NCBI GenBank assembly: GCA_020426125.1
Contig: JAGQQQ010000193.1
Span: forward strand, 1 to 9,037
Source of the DNA: Planctomycetaceae bacterium
GTDB lineage: Bacteria > Planctomycetota > Planctomycetia > Planctomycetales > Planctomycetaceae
DNA length: 9,037 nucleotides
Direction: 5' to 3'
Below are positions 5,986 through 9,037 of this stretch, in pieces; position 1 is the first letter of the stretch; each line of letters opens with the position of its first letter. The translations under genes and the position numbers were made by a program. A model generated the notes under the pieces. That model saw only the letters and a list, made by a program, of their open reading frames with translations. It was not told where the DNA came from and did no database searches.

Positions 5986-7041
5986 CTATTCCCGTTTCAA
6001 CTGCTCCAGATACGCTGCGAGGAGAGCCGGGTAAGACTCCAGATCGGTCTTGTGGGACATTTCGGTAATTGTGTGGATGTACTTCACCGGACATGCGAAG
6101 ACGGCAATCCGCACACCGCCTCGGGACCGTTGAATCGCTGCTCCGTCTTGTCCGCCGCGCGGCAGGATTCCCCGCTGGCAGGGAATCCCTTTCGACTGGG
6201 CGATCCCTTCCAACTCTTCCAGGAGATGGATGTCCGCGATGGCCGATGAGTCCATCACCTTCAGGCAAACCCCCTGCCCGGGAACGGTAACTCGTTGCTC
6301 TTCTGGAACCCCCGGCGTCTTGCAACAAAGGGTCGTATCACACGCCAGCCCAATCTCCGGCTCGACGGAATACGACGCCGGAAACGCCCCTCGTAAGCCA
6401 ACTTCTTCCTGGACCGTCCAGACGGCATGAATCTCACAGTCATGGTGAGTCAACATTTCCATCGCGCGGATCTGTGCCCAGCAGCCGACACGGTTGTCGA
6501 GACACTGCGAGACCACATAGTCGCCCACTTCTGAAAAGGGGCCTTCGAGGACCACCATGTCCCCAAGCTTGACCTTCTGCTTCACCTCTTCGCCACTCAT
6601 TCCCAGGTCAATGAAGAAGTCGGTGATATCGGGAACCTTCTTCTTCTCCTCGTCTGTCGCGATGTGAATGGGCCGCCCTCCCGGGTTCATCACGCCGGGC
6701 AAGTCTCCCGACTTCGTACAAACTTTGACGCGACGGGCGAATAGGTTGCGCGTATCGAACCCACCCACCGGGTTGACCCGGACAAAACCATCATCGCTGA
6801 TGAAGTTGACAAGAAATCCGATCTGGTCCATATGCGCCGCAAGCATCACTCGGACGGGATTCTCGACCGTTCCCCCATTGGCGGGGCGAGGATGGCGGAC
6901 CCCGATTAGCGATCCCATCGCATCGACCCGGATCTCGTCGAACAACTTTCCGTCTTCAATATGCTGGCGAATCACTTCGCGAATCCGGTCTTCCCGACCG
7001 GGGACCGACGGGACTTGAGTCAGCGTCTCTAAGAGCTTCAT
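5986..7041 (-). CDS. M42-family metallo-aminopeptidase (glutamyl aminopeptidase / TET type)
   Basis: A 351-residue cytoplasmic zinc or cobalt aminopeptidase of family M42 (PF05343), a group whose members build large TET particles that trim peptides after proteasome or protease action. The active site is complete. AHMDQIGF (69-76) supplies His70 and Asp72. LDNRVG (181-186) gives the bridging Asp182. VQEEVGLRGA (210-219) gives the general base Glu212 and ligand Glu213. Asp235 follows in DTTL, and YIHTITEM (321-328) gives His323. The glycine-rich GGQDGAA (296-302) corresponds to the usual GGTDA region. Length is typical. There is no signal peptide. The start ATG has only a weak GAAG upstream. 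It lies 110 bases downstream of the TIM-barrel gene on the same strand, with a terminator-like sequence between, so it may have its own promoter. Substrate specificity (Glu, Leu or Lys preference) cannot be told from sequence. Confidence 0.93.
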   Translation of the reverse strand: MKLLETLTQVPSVPGREDRIREVIRQHIEDGKLFDEIRVDAMGSLIGVRHPRPANGGTVENPVRVMLAAHMDQIGFLVNFISDDGFVRVNPVGGFDTRNLFARRVKVCTKSGDLPGVMNPGGRPIHIATDEEKKKVPDITDFFIDLGMSGEEVKQKVKLGDMVVLEGPFSEVGDYVVSQCLDNRVGCWAQIRAMEMLTHHDCEIHAVWTVQEEVGLRGAFPASYSVEPEIGLACDTTLCCKTPGVPEEQRVTVPGQGVCLKVMDSSAIADIHLLEELEGIAQSKGIPCQRGILPRGGQDGAAIQRSRGGVRIAVFACPVKYIHTITEMSHKTDLESYPALLAAYLEQLKRE

Positions 7042-7070
7042 GATTCAATTCTTCGTTAAAAAGAGTTCCG

Positions 7071-7100
7071 AAAAATACGAGCCCCCGGTGAGTCTCGGGC
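7071..7100 (-). terminator. Possible intrinsic terminator after the TIM-barrel gene
   Basis: On the minus strand a GC-rich hairpin, GCCC (7097-7100) pairing with GGGC (7081-7084), is followed by TCGTATTTTT (7071-7080). The stem is only four perfect pairs, but the T-rich tail directly after it is what a factor-independent terminator needs. It sits about 50 bases past the stop at 7152 and 30 bases before the M42 peptidase start. Farther upstream, at about 7130-7150, an ACACAACA/TGTTGCTGT bulged stem is a second candidate. Confidence 0.35.
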
Positions 7101-7151
7101 GGCGAAATGCAAATTGCGAGATAGCGTCACAACACAACAGATGTTGCTGTG

Positions 7152-8075
7152 CTAAAAGTTGTCCGCATCCCGGTAGGCGGCGATGACGGCTTGTTCTCCT
7201 TCGACTCCCTTCATTGAGTTGCCGTGTTCCATCCCGATGACGCCGTCGAAGCCTTTCTCGTGAATGTGCTTGAACACATTTCGATAGTTGATTTCGCCGG
7301 TTCCGGGTTCTTTCCGGCCTGGATTGTCTCCAGACTGAAAATAGCCAATCTCGTCCCAACACGCATCGATGTTCGGGATTAGGTTCCCTTCGGTGATCTG
7401 TTGATGGTAGATGTCAAACAGAATCTTGCATGCTGGACTATTGACGGCTTTGCAGATTGCGTACGCCTGATCCGAGCGTTGTAGAAAAACTCCACCATGG
7501 TTTGCGTACCAGTTGAGCGGTTCGAGCACCATCACCAGTCCTTCCGGTTCGACAAGGTCGACGCAACGTCGAAGCAATTCAATCACGTTTGCGGTCTGGT
7601 AGCCCATCGCGATCCGGTCCCGTCCTCCTTCGTCGACGTTTCCGGGGACCACGGTCATCCACTTCGCGTTGACACGTTTCGCGACTTCAATGCCGTGTTT
7701 GATATCCGCCAGCACGGCATCCCAGACCGCTTGATCTTTCCGGACAAAGGTCAACTTCCCGATCGATCCATGGGCGACGAGGACGCCCATGGTCATCCCC
7801 AACTTGTCCATTGTCTTGGCCACGATGTTCTGGTCTTCCACCGATCGCTTGGGCATGCCGTTGTCTTCCCAGGCGGTGAAGCCTTGGTCGTGAGCAAACT
7901 TCAACTGGTCGGCGAGCCCGTCCCCAGCGGAGTTCTTGAACATCCCGAAGTGGGGCGCGTACTTGAGTTGGAACCCTTTCTTCTCCCCGGAATTGTCTTG
8001 GGCCTGGCCCATCTGAGCAGATGTGGAAGCGGCAGCCGCGACGGCGGCAGTGGTCAAGAAAGATCGGCGATCCAT
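7152..8075 (-). CDS. Tat-exported TIM-barrel isomerase-like protein (hydroxypyruvate isomerase family)
   Basis: A 307-residue protein of the xylose-isomerase-like TIM-barrel family (AP endonuclease 2 fold, PF01261), closest in motifs to hydroxypyruvate isomerase. The four expected metal ligands are visible: Glu185 in VLEPLN, Asp221 in LFDIYHQQ, Gln247 in YFQSGDNPGR and Glu283 in GMEHG. His224 and the signature PGRKEPGTGEINY (252-264) are also present. The N-terminus is a twin-arginine signal (DRRSFL, residues 2-7), followed by an alanine-rich hydrophobic stretch and an AQA site near 24-26, so it is predicted to be folded and exported. The ATG at 8075 is chosen over 8105 because of the Tat motif and a good Shine-Dalgarno. 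Planctomycetes have many such exported TIM barrels; true substrates are mostly unknown, and a sugar or sugar-acid epimerase or isomerase role is inferred. It is divergent from the sulfatase. Confidence 0.88.
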   Translation of the reverse strand: MDRRSFLTTAAVAAAASTSAQMGQAQDNSGEKKGFQLKYAPHFGMFKNSAGDGLADQLKFAHDQGFTAWEDNGMPKRSVEDQNIVAKTMDKLGMTMGVLVAHGSIGKLTFVRKDQAVWDAVLADIKHGIEVAKRVNAKWMTVVPGNVDEGGRDRIAMGYQTANVIELLRRCVDLVEPEGLVMVLEPLNWYANHGGVFLQRSDQAYAICKAVNSPACKILFDIYHQQITEGNLIPNIDACWDEIGYFQSGDNPGRKEPGTGEINYRNVFKHIHEKGFDGVIGMEHGNSMKGVEGEQAVIAAYRDADNF

Positions 8076-8081
8076 GGCAAA

Positions 8082-8085
8082 CTCC
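8082..8085 (-). promoter_or_regulatory. Shine-Dalgarno of the TIM-barrel gene
   Basis: On the minus strand GGAG stands six bases before the ATG at 8075 (GGAGTTTGCCATG). It decides the start in favour of the Tat-signal methionine rather than the in-frame ATG at 8105. Confidence 0.75.
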
Positions 8086-8167
8086 AAGACAATGGGACAA
8101 ATCACGGCGAATCAATCCCGGCAGCGTAGTGACCATCGCCCCGACTTTCCAATCTGGGAGAATCGCT

Positions 8168-8212
8168 GAGGGGGAAGAGTTGAGTGTTGAGAGGGGGAAG
8201 GCGGCTCCGCCT
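8168..8212. repeat. Short direct repeat and hairpin in the divergent spacer
   Basis: GAGGGGGAAG occurs perfectly at 8168-8177 and again at 8191-8200, a period of 23 bases, with the purine- and GT-rich GAGTTGAGTGTTGAG between them. Directly after the second copy, AGGCG/CGCCT (8199-8203 with 8208-8212) forms a 5-bp stem with a four-base loop. The 242-base spacer 8076-8317 otherwise shows no gene. The position between two divergent genes would suit an operator or a fragment of an intergenic repeat. A function is not demonstrated. Confidence 0.4.
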
Positions 8213-8306
8213 CAGACGGTGCTTATCGATCCCCGCCATACACTCATTTCTCATCGTTCCAACCGTCGACTACACTTTCCAATTCGTCGTCACCCTGTCC
8301 TTCAGC

Positions 8307-8310
8307 GAGG
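8307..8310 (+). promoter_or_regulatory. Shine-Dalgarno supporting the GTG start of the sulfatase
   Basis: GAGG ends seven bases before the GTG at 8318. The frame is open further upstream but has no ATG, so this site and the signal peptide that follows fix the start at GTG. Confidence 0.6.
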
Positions 8311-8317
8311 TTGTTCC

Positions 8318-9037
8318 GTGAGTTTTTGGGGTACTTCTGCCTGTTCCCGGCGGCACCTGTTTGTCGCCGCCGCTTTGTTTTGCCTTGCTCGCATCGGGAT
8401 CGCCGCCGATGAGCGTCCCAATATTGTGTTCCTGTTCACGGATGATCACGCTCCGCATGCGATCGGAGCGTACAGCGACTTTTTCAAGAGCATCAATCCG
8501 ACACCCAACCTCGACAAGCTGGCGTCCGAAGGAATGGTGTTCGTCAACAGCTTCTGCACGAATTCGATCTGTGGCCCCAGCCGAGCGGTGATCCAGACGG
8601 GGAAGCACAGCCATGTCAATGGCTTCATGAGCAATGGCAACCGCTTCAACGGCGATCAGCAAACGTTCCCGAAACTCCTGCAAAAGGCCGGCTATCAGAC
8701 CGCTATCGTCGGCAAGTGGCACCTCGGGACTGACCCACAAGGGTTTGACTTTTGGCAGGTGCTGCCAGGTCAAGGAGATTACTACAACCCCGACTTTCTC
8801 ACTCCCAACGGCCGCATTCGCGAAGACGGCTACTGCACCGACATCGTCACGGACAAAGCGATCAACTGGCTCAAGGAAAATGCCACTGGCGAAAAGCCGT
8901 TCATGCTGATGTGCCAGCACAAAGCGCCCCACCGAACTTGGATGCCGGCGATCCGGCATCTCAACCTTTACGACGACGTCGAGATTCCCGAGCCGTCGAC
9001 CCTGTTCGACACCTGGGAAGACAATGCCAGCCCCGCC
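8318..9037 (+). CDS. Exported formylglycine-dependent sulfatase, N-terminal part (runs off window)
   Basis: The first 240 codons of a sulfatase (PF00884); the gene continues past the window end. It starts with GTG and a signal peptide: RRH at 11-13, a hydrophobic core at about 14-28, and probable cleavage after Ala30. The mature part opens with RPNIVFLFTDDH, where Asp42 and Asp43 are the usual calcium ligands. NSICGPSRAVIQTGKHSH (82-99) contains the C-x-P-S-R sulfatase signature: Cys85 is expected to be converted to formylglycine, Arg89 supports it, and Lys96 and His99 belong to the extended active site. GKWHLG (132-137) gives Lys133 and His135. The family hydrolyses sulfate esters, in planctomycetes usually on algal or other sulfated polysaccharides, in the periplasm or outside the cell. 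The substrate cannot be predicted from this fragment. A formylglycine-generating enzyme is not in the window. Confidence 0.93.
   Translation, partial: MSFWGTSACSRRHLFVAAALFCLARIGIAADERPNIVFLFTDDHAPHAIGAYSDFFKSINPTPNLDKLASEGMVFVNSFCTNSICGPSRAVIQTGKHSHVNGFMSNGNRFNGDQQTFPKLLQKAGYQTAIVGKWHLGTDPQGFDFWQVLPGQGDYYNPDFLTPNGRIREDGYCTDIVTDKAINWLKENATGEKPFMLMCQHKAPHRTWMPAIRHLNLYDDVEIPEPSTLFDTWEDNASPA

Noticed and set aside
8076..8105. Upstream ATG at 8105 for the TIM-barrel protein
   Set aside because: It would bury the Tat signal ten residues inside, and the good Shine-Dalgarno serves the ATG at 8075.
7497..8129. Plus-strand frame of 210 codons opposite the TIM-barrel gene
   Set aside because: Its His- and Val-rich composition reflects the antisense of a codon-biased gene. 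The TIM-barrel frame has complete family motifs.
8270..8959. Minus-strand frame of 229 codons opposite the sulfatase
   Set aside because: It mirrors the sulfatase codons, while the plus strand carries the unmistakable CGPSR and GKWHLG motifs.

Overview
The window looks like chromosomal DNA of a planctomycete (Planctomycetota). The basis is the mix of gene families, read from sequence without any database search: a large secreted protein with two Planctomycete-type cytochrome c segments, a Tat-exported TIM-barrel protein of the hydroxypyruvate isomerase type, an exported formylglycine sulfatase, and an intergenic multi-hairpin element of a style I associate with planctomycete genomes. Base composition is fairly GC-rich and even. 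I see no phage, transposase, CRISPR, tRNA or rRNA signal.

Layout: positions 1-203 hold a GC-rich array of inverted repeats with no convincing gene, followed by a plain AT-richer spacer to 489. A minus-strand gene (490-2370) encodes an exported protein with an N-terminal coiled coil, two CxxCH haem sites and a C-terminal domain that resembles a zinc peptidase with its metal-binding residues lost. The gap to 2738 contains a possible promoter for that gene and two tiny overlapping minus-strand ORFs (42 and 28 codons); the second looks like a single membrane helix. On the plus strand follow a small three-helix membrane protein (2739-3074), murC (3126-4535) and murB (4532-5410). murC and murB share an ATGA overlap and code for two consecutive cytoplasmic steps of peptidoglycan precursor synthesis, although in the order murB product first (UDP-MurNAc formation), then MurC (addition of L-alanine).

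Three minus-strand genes come next, converging on murB: a bacterial PH-domain protein (5426-5803), an M42 metallo-aminopeptidase with a complete active site (5986-7041), and a Tat-signal TIM-barrel isomerase-like protein (7152-8075). A 242-base divergent spacer with a 10-bp direct repeat and a small hairpin separates the last of these from a plus-strand sulfatase that begins with GTG at 8318 and runs off the window end.

Most of the window is ordinary housekeeping and accessory planctomycete content. The points most worth a second look are the two-haem protein with an apparently dead peptidase domain, the tiny overlapping ORF pair upstream of it, the structured element at the left edge, and the cysteine in MurB where the catalytic serine is expected. 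I did not find strong evidence for a wholly new multi-gene system.
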